DNA from: Pratylenchus scribneri
Lineage: Eukaryota; Nematoda; Chromadorea; Rhabditida; Pratylenchidae
DNA length: 64,000 nucleotides
Assembly: GCA_030063045.1 (NCBI GenBank)
Contig: JAQSEB010000035.1
Location: 496,001-560,000 of the forward strand
Reading direction: 5' to 3'
Both the position numbers and the translations under genes were made by a program. A model generated the notes under the pieces. The model was not told the origin of the DNA and ran no database searches. It worked only from the letters and a program-made list of their open reading frames with translations. Positions 23,133-35,750 of this stretch are shown here, in pieces; the first letter of the stretch is position 1; each line of letters begins with the position of its first letter.

Positions 23133-24000
23133 TCATAATTCCAGCTTATCAGCCAAACCGCATTCAACTTTTCCATCTAAACAAAATGACAAGCCAAATT
23201 GACATTCATCCTCCCCTTTTTCCTCATAATCCTTTGCTAATCCACCCATCTTCATAACATCATCGATGTATTCTTTGAAAATCCTCCTTAATCCCTTTGA
23301 AATCCTTCTTCAATGGATTTGGTTCAAAACCGATTATTATAAGTTTTTATAATAATTTAAATTATTTTCATTCCATTTTATTAATTTTAAGTAAGTATTC
23401 TAATTGTCAATGCCAATAATGCCTAAGGGATTCTCCTATTCATACTACTGTACCGCCACTTTTTGTTAAATCACCCCATCAACTTAACAATCAATTATTG
23501 CCCTAATCTGCCTTTTTAAACCCGCTCATTTTCTATCAAAATGCTAACTTTTGCCCGTTATATTATCAAATTTTTCCTTTATAACAGTAATAATTTAAAG
23601 ATTCTTTCCTCTCAAATCCTTATCCCTTTATCCTCACTCCAAATTTATTCCATGCCTGAACAATTTAATTTAGCCAAAATTTACCTAATTTTTTCACCAT
23701 AAATTGCGGCTTTTTATGGTCAATTCCACACCTTTCATCCAAATAGATTCCATCTTTCATTGACAAATAGCTTTCCATTGGAAGCCGACGTGGCTCATCT
23801 CCCTCCGTCTGTCCGCCCGAAGGCCAACCCCCAATTGGTCTCCGTCCATTTTCTGCTGGGTCTGGCCCAACAGCCGGCAGGTGGACCGATGATGGGGGAT
23901 GAATTGGCGGGTTGCTTCTTTTGCTATTTGTTTGTTCGATGTTTGTCTCCGCCAACTCAATTTCCTCCAATCTTCCACCTGCTGTGCTCGGCCTTTCGGC
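23133..24000 (-). CDS. Unrecognised gene, two exons seen (partial model)
   Basis: One exon (about 24000 to 23682) encodes a Pro/Gly/Glu-rich part and then GIYLDERCGIDHKKPQFMVKK before a GT donor. A terminal exon (about 23305 to 23133) encodes GLRRIFKEYIDDVMKMGG, an acidic stretch and CQFGLSFCLDGKVECGLADK before the stop. Both look coding in composition and carry splice sites at the expected ends. The phases do not join directly, so a small exon or another splice site is missing, or these belong to two genes. The 5' end is also open. The gap between them holds a family-B repeat at 23405-23600. I do not recognise the protein. Confidence 0.42.
23405..23600 (-). mobile_element. Family-B dispersed repeat
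   Basis: Reverse-complement copy: AATTGTCAATGCCAATAATGCC, TATTCATACTACTGTACCGCC, AATCAATTATTGCCCTAATCTG. It probably lies in an intron. Confidence 0.72.
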
Positions 24001-25980
24001 CACCAAATAAATCCTCCCTTTTCAATCCCTTCTAGAAGCAGATCGTCCTCCTAATTTTCCTCCAATTCCCATTGCCCTCACTCCGCTGCCAGAGCCAGCC
24101 GTGTCTCATCGTCCGTCCATTCGCGCCGCTCGACCGCAGAGGGGCATTGTGAGGCCAACAATTTGGTTGTTTGTCCGTCACTTTGTCCATTTCCCCCATT
24201 CGATTCCTTCCTCATTCGCGCACCTCAACCCGCCATTTTTCCTCCAATGAATGAATGAATAGGTTGGATTGGGAATTGGATGGATTCAAAATGTTGATGA
24301 ATAGCAGAATAGCTGGTGCTGATGAGTGCACCTAAAAATATTTATTATTCCCCCTCACTATTCAAAAATAAATACCCACAATCATTTACTTATATTTGGA
24401 CAACTGGATTTATCCCTCTGTTGATGAAATCCGAGGCTTTTTCCAAATCAAAATTTTCCACAAAAATTCCCAATTCATTCACATATTCTTTTTTGAATTT
24501 GTTTTTTTGTTCATTTCACACAACCATTGTGTGGATGATGCATGGAAGTGTCGATTTTCTAGTCATTTTTAGGGCAGACGTTTTTCTTTTTCGATTTCTA
24601 GAAATTTTTGAGACATCGAAGCCATCCATTATGGACGATGCATGGCTAATCGAGAATGGGCCATCCATTATCCATTCGTCATGGTCCAAATAAAAGAAAT
24701 TCATTGGCTTATGCCAAATCCAAAATGTGAAGGGAAAACAGAAGGAAATCCCCCATCCATTGTCTATCCATTTCCGCTGATTCATTCACCCAAACATAAT
24801 GATGCCCCCATCGCCAGGAGGATAATGGATTGGTCAAAAAGGATGGCAGACGGCCATGGGCCTTTCCGCCACGGCTTTCCTAAGGCCATTGTCCCCCCCT
24901 CGCCATCCGAATCCCCCAAATCCCCTTTGCCTCCAAATTTTCACTCCGTTTCCTCATTATTTCCATCCACATTCATTCATCCCCGGCGGCGTCGGCATTG
25001 GTCATCTGTCGATCTTTTCACACTGCTCCCCTTACTTCCCTCATTCATTTTCCATTCAGCTGCCCCTTTCCCATCGTCCACCACTCCACTCAATTATCCA
25101 TCGGACACTTTCAATGAATTGTTTGAATTTCCGAGAATTTCCTTTTCACTTTTCAAATTCTTATTTCGTCTTTGCTTTCATTTCCTCTGATTATTGTGAC
25201 CGATTAATTAATGAATGTGTGGGAAATTGGCATTATTCTACAATTAATATTTATTTTTATTTTGAGCATTAATTTAAAAATATATTTTATATTCATTCAT
25301 CTTTTCCATTCTCATTTTGCGCGATCATTTCCCCTTGGGGCATAAATTTACGGAATTGAAGGTTTCCTTTCCCATCAATCCTCTTTCCCAGCCAATCATC
25401 AACTTTCCCCCAAAATAACGATGGGAAAATTGGAGCAACTCAAAATCTGCTGGATTTGAATATAATAATATATTTATAAGTTTGATGAAACACAAAACAA
25501 TCAGGCGGAATTAGGTGAAATTCATTTTTACGAACGTTTTCCATAATTAACCTTTTCTCATCAATTAAATATTAAACCAGTCACCTTTAATAATTCATCT
25601 TTTACATTTTTTTTTATTAATTTAGGTCCAAATTCAAATATATTTAAATTTCTAAGAATAATTTCAATATTCATTCATTCACCATCTAATTCCAATTATC
25701 CATTCATAGAATAAGACAAATGTTTCAAAATTGTATTCCTTTTTCCCCTTCATTTTTTATATTATCTTAAACAAAAAATTCTACAAAAAATATAATTTTT
25801 GCTTTCAATAAAAACAAAAAAGTCACGTAAACACGAATAAACCGCAAATTAAATTGAAAATCATATCAAAAAAATACAAAATGATTCTGAATGAATTTCA
25901 TTCAAACTCAAAAAACTTTTAAATTTCTTTATCCGACTGTTCCAATAATTAAAGAATAATTTCATTTATTTGTAAAAATT
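24001..25980. other. Intergenic region of about 2 kb
   Basis: Somewhat GC-richer than its flanks at 24.0-25.1 kb, with overlapping frames on the plus strand of up to 182 codons. These lack homology, repeats of coding signature or splice partners and are not called. 25.2-25.98 kb is plain AT-rich sequence. Confidence 0.45.
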
Positions 25981-27054
25981 TCATTTTTCTTCGCGAATTC
26001 TTTTGATCTTTTCGACCAATTTTCGGACTTTTTCTTCTTCCAATTCTTCAAACCATTTTCCGCCACTTTTAAAATATGATCCAACAATGAATCCATCAGC
26101 ATCCGAAAATTTATCAACATTTTCAATGGAAATTCCCGAACCAATCAAAATTGGGAGTGAAGTGCATGAACGAACCTCTACAAAAAAAGAAATACAAAAT
26201 CATTTAATTCAAAATTGTACCTTTAAATTCTTGAATATTTGCCTCTTTTCCCGTTGCATTCCCAGTCAAAATAATTCCATCGGATAAGAAAAATTCAGCG
26301 GCATTTGCCGTTTCCCCAACACTTAAATCCGCTGTGATTGAATGAGAACTACAAAAATGAGCCAAAAATATTTCTCCCCCTTTTAATTTTAAGACCAATG
26401 TTTTTTCTTCACATCCGTCAAAATTGCAACATTTTCTGCGCCAATTTTTCGCCTATATCTCAGCAAATCCCCTGCGCATCCATTCATCCACCCTTCGTCC
26501 GCAATATGGGCAAAAATGAATGCCTCGGCACGGATGAAATCCAATCCTTTTTAAATTTTATTTTCCATCCATTTTGGCCCTACCCGCCGATTGGGCCACG
26601 GCCAATGCCTCTTTGTTTGCGGCAGCCAAAATTTGTACGCCCAAAAGCATTTGTTCCCTTCGCTGTTTGCCCAATTGTTTGACGCATTCAACGCATAATC
26701 TGGTCATTGAGGCACAAATTTCAGGGCCAAAATTCGTTCCAATTTGATATGGATTATCGTGCATATTCTCCAAAATTATTCCATCCTTTTTTAATTATTA
26801 TTTTCTATATCAGATATTTTTCCTCAATTTTCCATACAATTCCGCATTTTGCATAAATTTCCGTCTCCATTTGCACTTTTTCGACCATTTTCTCAATTGG
26901 CAACGCATTTTTTGGGGTTCTTTAAAGAAATAATTAATTAATATTTTGGAAGTGGATTTTTGGACCCGGGCAAGGCAGGTGCATGAATCATGCCAAAAAG
27001 AAGAGAGCCACATTTTTTGGAACGCTCAAAATTCCGACTCAAATTTGAAGCCAT
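25981..27054 (-). CDS. BtpA-family protein (TIM-barrel-like), 6 exons
   Basis: Exons (minus): 27054-26966, 26919-26838, 26785-26584, 26546-26396, 26348-26221, 26177-25981. Phase closes at all five junctions and gives 282 aa, the normal family length. Family landmarks in order are GMIHAPALPGTPKN near residue 25, a EIYAKCGIDGIILENMHDNPY segment, GPEICASMTRLCVE, LGVQILAAANKEALA, FIFAHIADEGWM, AILTDVKKKH, SITADLSVGETANAAEFF, LPILIGSGIS, and DGFIVGSYFKSGG near the end. Family knowledge: BtpA was described in cyanobacteria as needed for photosystem I stability; homologues of unknown role occur in bacteria, archaea and Caenorhabditis. No signal peptide or membrane span is seen. Function in animals is unknown. 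Confidence 0.9.
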
Positions 27055-28319
27055 TTAGGGAAAAACTGGTTAATTATTAATTTGATAATTAATTGAATAT
27101 GGAATTGGGGCAATTTATTCACTCATTCATTTGCTTATCACCAAATTTGGATGGGACTTGGTTGGTCCTACAAATTTGGTCAGACAGAGATTATTGGAGA
27201 ATAAATATTCCCATAAGAATTTTGGTACTTTCGGTTATCTGTGCGGAGATTTGAAAAAGTTTTCGAAATTCTTATTCTATTACTCATATTTGATTGTAAA
27301 ACGATGAGATGATTTTAGGGTTGACCAAATTTTGAGGCATCTTGTTAGGTAATTTTGGGGGAAAAAGAAATCTTCACACTGCTGAGATAACCGAGAAGTG
27401 TACCGAATTTTTCTCATTATCAAGGACATAAAAATTATTATATCTAAATTTAAAAATGCAAATTTTTAAGCTGATTTTTTCCTTTCTATTTTTAATTTTT
27501 TTCCATCTTCTATTATTTTTCAACTTTCTTTTTTTATCATTTTTTATATATATATATTTTTTTAAATTTTTCTTTTCTGTTTCAAAAAATATTTACATTT
27601 GATTAAAAAATCATAAAATAATTTAGACAGACAAAATGGGCAATAAAAATTCACATTTTTATAACGAATTTGATAAATTTTATAAAAATTATGACTTTTG
27701 ACATTTTTCTATGTTTATTAACCTTGGCTTCTGATTAGAGGCGAAAATAAGAGGGGATTGGCGATTGGGTGTTTGTTTTGTTGATAATTTTTTTTTGCAA
27801 AATTGTTCGAACCCGGACCGGCTGGTTGGAATGGATGGAATGGGAATTTTTGCTTGATTTGTGCTTTTTAATAACAAACAATAAAGAAAGGGGAGGAAAG
27901 AATGGACTGATAATTGGGAATGGGGCACTCATATGAGAATTGAGAGTGGCACCCACCAACATTTTTATGCTTTTTATCAAAAAATAATAAAAATGAAAAT
28001 AATATTCCATCAGCCAACTTTCCCCTTTCCTCTGCTTTTAATGGCCTCCGACCATTAAACTTTCCTCTGTGCTTGCCAATAAATTCACTCATTCATTCAT
28101 TGTTTTACGACCATTCAGAAGCCAATCAGTTTTGCCTTCCATGAAAGGCAAAAATGGATGGGAAAATGTGATGATCGGCTGATCAGTTTATTAATGCCCT
28201 CTCTAAATGGCTTCTTCAATTAATTTTCCATTTTTGGTCCAAAATCATTAAACCAATGAATGAAAGAATGCTAAAAAGGCAAAAATTATTCCCAAAGTCC
28301 AATCAAAACTGATTCCATT

Positions 28320-28560
28320 TACCGTAACTTTTAATACCCAGCCTCTAGTAATTCCCCACTTTCGACTTTGAAGGTCCATACCTTCTCAAAGGGTGAATTT
28401 TAAAAATTTTTATGTATTTTCCTAGTTCCCTAAAGCTCTACAAATCCACTATAATTCGTTCAAAAATGTCCACAATTAAGGATTTAAAACCTCCAATTTT
28501 TCTGAATTTTTGAGGGGCTGAACAACAATTCCCCATGGGGAATTAAAAAAGTGTTTATGG
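28320..28560 (+). repeat. Dispersed repeat D, copy 1
   Basis: Matches 41130-41340 at lower identity: TACCGTAA-type left end, TTATTCAAAAATGGTCCACAA-like middle, CCCCATGGGGAATTAAAAAAG, and TTTATGGTA right end. Confidence 0.6.
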
Positions 28561-29254
28561 TATTTCTAAATAATCCTTCTAATTATTCAAATATTCTCAC
28601 GCCAATTTTGAATCCTTCATTTACTTGGCCAATAATCGGACAAATTTCAATTCAATTGTTGCCTCTTTCAATCCAATTCAATCACCCGATTCCCTCGATC
28701 CATTCTCCCACGGGGATCAATCTCCCACCTTTATTCTTCAAATCATGATTCAGCCAGTCCCTTCCCTCCAATTCTTCCATCCAAATCTTCATCTTCAGCC
28801 ATAAGCTCTATTCTATTTCTATCGGCTGTCTCGCCCATCCAAAAATGACCCCCAAGCCACATTCGTCGGTCCACCAGCCACCACCACCACTATTGGCGGT
28901 GACGACCACCATCTTCAAATTCAATCCCCCCAAATCCCTTCTCCAATATAGCTCATCCTTTCCCGTCCAATCCAAATTCCCTTCAAATGTGTCCCTTTCC
29001 CCCACCCCTTTCATTACCATTCTCGTCCAATTCCTTTTCAATCCCTCCTCCCGATCCAAAATCGCATTATAATGATGATGGAGGGGAAAAGGGATGGATG
29101 ATCTTCCTTCGATTCTCGGTACTCCATTTTCTCCTCTCCAATGTTCACAAATCACATTTAGAAATTTTCTTGGAACCAGTCTTCCTTTAAATAAAATCTC
29201 TTCATTTTCTCGTTGCAAATTTGGCTAATCACATCAAAAAATGAATTCTAAACC

Positions 29255-29535
29255 AGGATACAAAAAATGTCATTATTCCTTTGACCATTTTTATCAAATA
29301 TTCATTAATGCAATGGGTAAATCACACTTTTGATCAAATATCAAAATAATAAAATATTCTTTAATTAATGGTTAAAATGTACCTTTTGACCATTTTCCAC
29401 CCAAAAAAAGATTAAAACCATTAAGGAAAATAAACTACAAGAAATAACCTTTTGATCATTTTTATTACTAAAATGTACCTTTTTGACCATTTATTATCAA
29501 ATCCATTAATGCAATGGCTAAAATGTATTTCCTCT
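29255..29535. repeat. Degenerate tandem repeat
   Basis: About three diverged units containing AAAATGTACCTTTTGACCAT followed by TTATCAAAT and CATTAATGCAATGG. Confidence 0.55.
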
Positions 29536-32500
29536 ACTTAATAAGCCACAATTTTCATTTCATTTTCATTTCAATTTTCTTTCCAACCTTGAAATTAAAA
29601 CAAAAAAGGGAGGAAAGTGCTTCTTCTTTTCGCCACCGGTTTTTCATTCATTATTCCTTGCTCCGAAGCTTTGGAATAAAATAAAAATGACCGATTACTG
29701 CCGCTTCGGTGACCGATCGAAGAATTGAATTCATAAATAAAATATACAAATGAAAATATACACTTTATAATCCCCAAAAATTTATTCAAATTTATTGTTT
29801 TCTTCGATGATTCATTCATTCCCCCGCATCAGTTGATTTTTTTTAATTTACAAAAAAATATTGCGCTCTAATCGAGAATATTGCCCACTTAATTTCATTC
29901 ATTCATTTATTAATTAATCAAAATCATTCTTCCCTCCCAAAATCATTCATTCCCCCAACAATGTCATTGATTGATCAGTTTTTTTTTCATACATTTTTTC
30001 CTTCAACAGAAAACAAAAATGTTTAGGCCCAAATTTTGATGGGAATGTGAAATAAAACTTTTTTCAAAAAATACAATTCGTTAAACCCTTTAAAATTGGG
30101 ATTTTTGAAAATTTTTCAAAAATGATTTTTTCAAAAACTTTCCTAGGTAGAAAAATCATATTTTTCATAAACTTTACAAAGGATTAGCTTTTAAAATTTT
30201 CAAATTATTTTTTTAAAATTCTCCATTAAATTCTGCATCTAAAATGAAAAAAAAGTCATGCCAAAACAAAGAATCAACTCTCCCTTCAATTAGGCTGAAT
30301 GAATTAATTTCCAATTTAATAAAAGTGAATAAACCGATTGTGGCAAAAACTCACTGGAACAGCGGCAAAAAGGAGAATAAAATATTTATTCCCAACCAAA
30401 ACCACATTTAATTCCCCCACTTTTTGATGTTCCCGCCACCACCAAACATTATTTTCATATATATTTTTGTGCGCCGTCCACATCCATTAATGTATAAAAA
30501 AAATTGTTGTTCATCGATTCCCATCCCCTCACCATCATCAAAGCAGTAGAACATTATAATGCGCGATCACCATTATATTCAGCAATACCCAACAATCCCC
30601 TTCCCCACCCAATTTTACATGGGTTGCGCCTTCGGGCGAAAATGGGGGGGGGGGGGGGGGGGGGGGGAAACAACGGCGCAAAATAAATTCATTCTATTCC
30701 CCGCCCAATGTGATTCATTTGGCTTTGACTATTGTTTTACTCAAATATATTCCATTCAATTTATTCCTCCAATTTAAATACTAATTTTTGCTTGAAATTT
30801 GAATTTTGAAATCATTTAATTAGGCAATAAAACATTTTAATTTCGCAATTTGTATCCGAGGTCAATAAATAATGATCAAATCGGACAAATCTATCCTTCC
30901 TAATAAGTAAACCCTCATCACTCCTTAACCACTTAATGGCAGCTAAATTAATTTTATATAGGTATCTCTATTTTTATTTTATTCAAATGTTTTTTTTTAA
31001 TTTTCAAATGTTTTTTTTCCTGGATTATTTTTATTTCCCTTCTTCCATCCTTTTTTTTTTGGCCAAATGTTTGTTTTTTTATGGTCCCAAAACTTCTTTG
31101 AGAAATTTCTGCTTCCGATTTCTGGTTTCGCCTATTTAAAATGACGTGTCTTAATTTCGTTAATGTGTACCCAAAGGGGAATCCGATATCAGACAAGGAA
31201 AGGAGGAAGGATGCCCCAGAGACTAGACACGGAAAAAGTGGTTTTTGGATTTTGCGCACGAAGGTCAAAAGACGAAAAATGGGGCGCTAATGCCCATTTC
31301 CAGTCAGCCAGTCAGTCCATTTTGGCTGGCTTTACCATTTTGATTAAAATGCCACCATTAAAAATTAGCCCAGAGGGATCCACCAAAGTGCATCACGCAA
31401 ATGCGTAAAAATGTACAAAAATGGATGGGATGGATTTTAATTTTTAATAATTTTGCTAATTTATTAATGGAATATTCCATTATTAATGGATTTATTTTCT
31501 ATTCCATTTTTAATTCAATTTTTTCCTTTCTAAATTTGAATTTTGTACAATCGGCCGACCATTTTGTCAATTTTTTGGCTATTTTAAAGGGCAAATCCAA
31601 ATTTCATTTGCTGCCTTTAATCCCATCATCCTCTGACCATGTCGATTGACGAAAATATGCAAAATTTGCCATTTATTCAAATTTCCCAAAAAATGCCCAA
31701 ATTTGAATGCGCCGCCCTTTTTCTCCATCCTTTATCCCGCCGACCAATTCAATTTCCTCACATTTTCCCCTTAATTCCGTCAAACTTTTCTTTAGCTTTT
31801 TTTTTATCATTTCCCCTTTTCCTAAAATAGAAAATAGTTTTAAATATATTTTAAAAAATTCATTTTTCAAAAATTGTCATCAAAAAATTCCCAAAAATTA
31901 TTTTTATTCCCTTTTAAAAAAAGTAATAAAAATTCCAAAAAAATGTCTTGAAAAGTGTAAAATAATAAATTTCCAATTTATTTTTAGGATTTTATTTGAT
32001 TAAATGTCCTCAATAAAATAGTACATTCATTTAATTCCATTCATTTTTCCCTCAATAATTCATTTTTATCAAATAATTTTAATATATTCGAATGTCTGCA
32101 AAATTTCCAGCTGGCCCATTGTTTGAGTCAATTTAAGTAAATAATTCGTTGCGTGAAATAAATTAAAATAATTCATTTTCATATATTTACCAGACAATTA
32201 ATTCAACTAATCCCAATTGAATCCCCCAAAATGACCAAAATATAATTAATTAATATTCCAATTCATCATCAATTTCATTAAAGTTGGGGAACCAAAATTT
32301 AGTTTTAGGATGATTGGATTTTGGGCAACTTGCGGATTAGATGAACACAAGAATGGAGGAAGTGAACTGGATTTGGGTGGGAAGATTGGTTTTGGTTGGA
32401 TCGGATTGGAATTGGAATTGGAGGGAATGAACTGCCATCCAAAATTGGGAATTGGGGGAAATTGCATAATGAGAATTTGTGCGAGGGATTGGAATTTCCC

Positions 32501-32809
32501 AATTTATGAATAATTTTGTACTGGAGGGGGTTATGGGGAGATTAAAATAGTTAATTGTTGTAGTCTGTCCGATCCGATCCGGAACCATCATTCACCCCCC
32601 CCCCCCCTCCATGTTTGGATGGAATTCACTATTCCATCATTTTAATCTAAAACTTGAACATTCCTTATTTTTGAATTAATATTACTAAATACCACAATTT
32701 TAAATTAAAAAAAAGTAGCAGATTGGGCTCCACAAATGGATTTTTCAGCTAAGCGCTAGCCTTAATTATAAATTTCAGCTTAAATTTAAGCATACCTAAT
32801 CACAGAATT

Positions 32810-32990
32810 TCGTTAATTTGATGGAAGGTGAACCAAAAAGTGAACATTTTGTGGGGAAAGGAGTGGATTTAAAAGACAGATTTGGGCAATATCTGATTGA
32901 TAGGGTGACAGGTGATTTGGGAAAAAAATTGGGGTACAGTAGAATGAATAGGAGAAACCCTGCAGGCATTATTGACATTGACAAATAGTA
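32810..32990 (+). mobile_element. Family-B dispersed repeat
   Basis: Contains AAAAGACAGATTTGGGCAATA, TGATTGATAGGGTGACAGG and GGGGTACAGTAGAATGAATA. Confidence 0.72.
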
Positions 32991-34809
32991 AACCTTCAAC
33001 ATTTATCAGTGATTGGCATTGGCACTTTGATTGACAGGTTGTTGATGAGTTGCCTCACAGTAACCATTCCTCTTGTGAGGCCCAATCTCCATTATTACCC
33101 AAAAATAAAAAATTTTGAATATTACTCATTAAATTAATATTCAGGCAATTCTACATTTTTCCCAAATATTTTAAAGTTAAAAATAAATTTTCCACCAAAA
33201 TTCTTTTTGGCTAAATCATCCTTCCATTTTTTTATTTTTCATCTTTTGAATGACAAAACCATCAAAATTCATCTTTTTTTATGTTCAAATTCCAATGAAT
33301 ATTTTATTCATTCATTTTTATTCTTTTCTTCATGAATCAAATTGGGGAGAAGAATATAAATTCTCAATTTCAATTTTAGGCGCCCATTTTTTATTTGCAA
33401 AAAATCACAGACGCCCTTTGGAATGTGTTCAAAATTTTTAAAATTTATTCCTCCTCCGCCATCAATTTTATTCAAATTAAAATATTTTAAAATACTCTAA
33501 AATAATCTGCAATCATCCATCTCTCCCCCCAAAATGAGCACATTTCCCCTCATCGCAATGCTTTTTCCCTCTTTTTAAATTTATTTGTTACCTTCAGAAT
33601 TTCAATTTTTATTTCCCCTTCATTTGCCCCGTCAATGAACCAACAAAAATTAATTTTTATTAATTTTTATGCTTTTCCTCCTCTCCGCCGACCGATTCGC
33701 GCACTTTATCACAAAAATGGAGTCAAAAGGAGGAACTTCTTTTGTTCCTGCTCAATTCCCCAACCAAATAAATAATATTACCTCGTCAATCCCCGTGCAA
33801 TTTACGTGTCCTTTCGCCCATTTTTCATTGTTCTTCCCCTCCAATCGCCAATTCATTTTCACATTTTTACCCTCCATTTCCCATTTTGTTCTCATTTCTT
33901 CTTAATTGGCATTGAAAAGGGTCAAACCCTTTCTTCCCCTCCCTCCCATTTTTTTTATCAAATATCAAAGTCTGTTCTCGACCAAAAGTGCGAATTTTTC
34001 ATTGGGTTTTATTTTTGAAATAAAATAAATTTGGCATTTTCCATTGTGAATTTTCTCCACTAAATTTAACTTTTAATTCAATAATTGGATTAAATTGAAT
34101 TTAACCCATATTTTTTGCCAATATTCGTAAACAATTCCCCACCCAAAATGATGTCAAATTCAAATCAAATTTTGACGATAAAATCAAATATTTATTTTTG
34201 CCACCGGAAATACTAAAATTGCACCAAAAGCGCGTAACCATCACATTTTTTGGCTAATTTGGTCCATTTTTGGGCCCACCATTTCCATTGTTTTTGGATC
34301 AACACGCAATTCCCTCCCTCCACATTTCCTTTCCAATTTTGTCCCAGCATGAATCCGCCAACCCAAAAAGATTTATTTATTGCCAATTTTTCGTCCCCAT
34401 TTCTCTCACTTGGCTTATCCTTGCGCCCCTCATTTTCTTTTCCCATTCATTTTTCATTGTTTTTCCCTCAATTTGTTTTGTCCCCAAAATCTTCCCTTCT
34501 TTGCGGCAAATTATGCAAAAAAAGAGTGGATGGATGGATTTTTGGTGCGCACATTCACATTTTTCCGGTTTGCTTGCGCAATAAAACAAAAAAAAATGAA
34601 TGCACCCGAAAAGGACACAACAAAAAAGAATGGAATGGCCAATGAGATAGTCAAAAGGGTGAATTGTGAGGTGAGGAGAATGGGAAAGGTTAGCAAGGAT
34701 TTAGGAAAGGGATTCGGCCCATTCACATTCACGCACAAAAGTACAATCGAATGGGGGATTAGGACAAAATAATAAATAAATAAATTAATGGCAGCGGATC
34801 CTAGCATTC

Positions 34810-35750
34810 CAATTTTTAATGACTTTTAATATTTTTTGGCTTCCCAATAAATAAATAAATAAAATGTGATTTTAAATGACTAAACAAAAAAAATGTACTC
34901 AAATTATCAAATATATTATGTGTATTATCCGGGTATTGATATTTTAATCCCCCCCCCCCCCCAAAATTCGCCTTAAATTATCCCCAAAATTGTGCATAAG
35001 ATTCTGAACCCTAAAATATAGTATTTTTTACATTATTTTACAATCAAATATTGAATAATTAAATAAGAATCTCAAAAAAAAAATTCAAAATCTGGACTCT
35101 TATAATAAATAAGTAATAATGAATTTTATTCGGGTAAATAGTTGCCATTTAATTATTGCCAACCATTCAAATTTGTATTTTTGGGAAATCCTTCAACAAA
35201 AATGGATTATTGCGTTCATTTTTCCAGAGATAATAATTAAAATGTGGCTAGAATAATCCTAAACATAAACGGCCTATCCCAATCTTCCAAATCCAATTTT
35301 TGATGAGTTAACAAATTTTTGGCTTCCTAAGAAATAAATAAAATGTGATTTTAATTTGCTTTAAACAAAATTAAAAAATATTCAAAATGATGGAATGAAT
35401 TTTAGGTACTTTATTTAGTTAAAAATGTATTATCCGGATCATGATTTTTAGCATTTCTATAATCATCTATTTTACCCCTAAATTGGCCATAAGATTCTAA
35501 AATCTAAAATACTATTTTTTAAATGAATAATTAAATAAAAAATCTCAAAAATTGTTTTCCAAACCTTTACCCGTATAGTAATACATAAACTTAAATATCG
35601 AATTTTATTCGAACAAATTGTTGCCATTTAATTGTCAATATTCCCATTTGTATTTTGGGGGAAATCCCTCAAAAAAGTGGATTATTGTGTTCATTTTTCC
35701 AGACAAAATTATTATTAAAAATGAATAGTCGAAAATAATCCTAAATTGAT
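34810..35750 (+). repeat. Imperfect tandem duplication of a unit of about 470 bp
   Basis: Copy 1 (about 34810-35285) and copy 2 (about 35286-35750) share, in order, GGCTTCC...AATAAATAAAATGTGATTTTAA, a GTATTATCCGG block, CATAAGATTCTRAA, GAATTTTATTCG..AAAT.GTTGCCATTTAATT, GGGAAATCC, and GTTCATTTTTCCAGA. Not coding. Confidence 0.75.

Noticed and set aside
24642..25190. 182-codon plus-strand open frame
   Set aside because: Composition is Pro/Ser/Phe-rich as expected from TTC/CCA-rich DNA. An overlapping second frame is equally open, and no domain or splice context supports it.
27795..27830. TTCGAACCCGGACC motif resembling a tRNA T-arm
   Set aside because: Flanking bases do not form the T-stem, and no acceptor stem or anticodon arm is present on either strand.
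28808..29218. 136-codon minus-strand open frame beginning after an acceptor-like site
   Set aside because: No recognisable domain, no neighbouring exon and an equally plausible opposite-strand frame. It could be real but cannot be supported.
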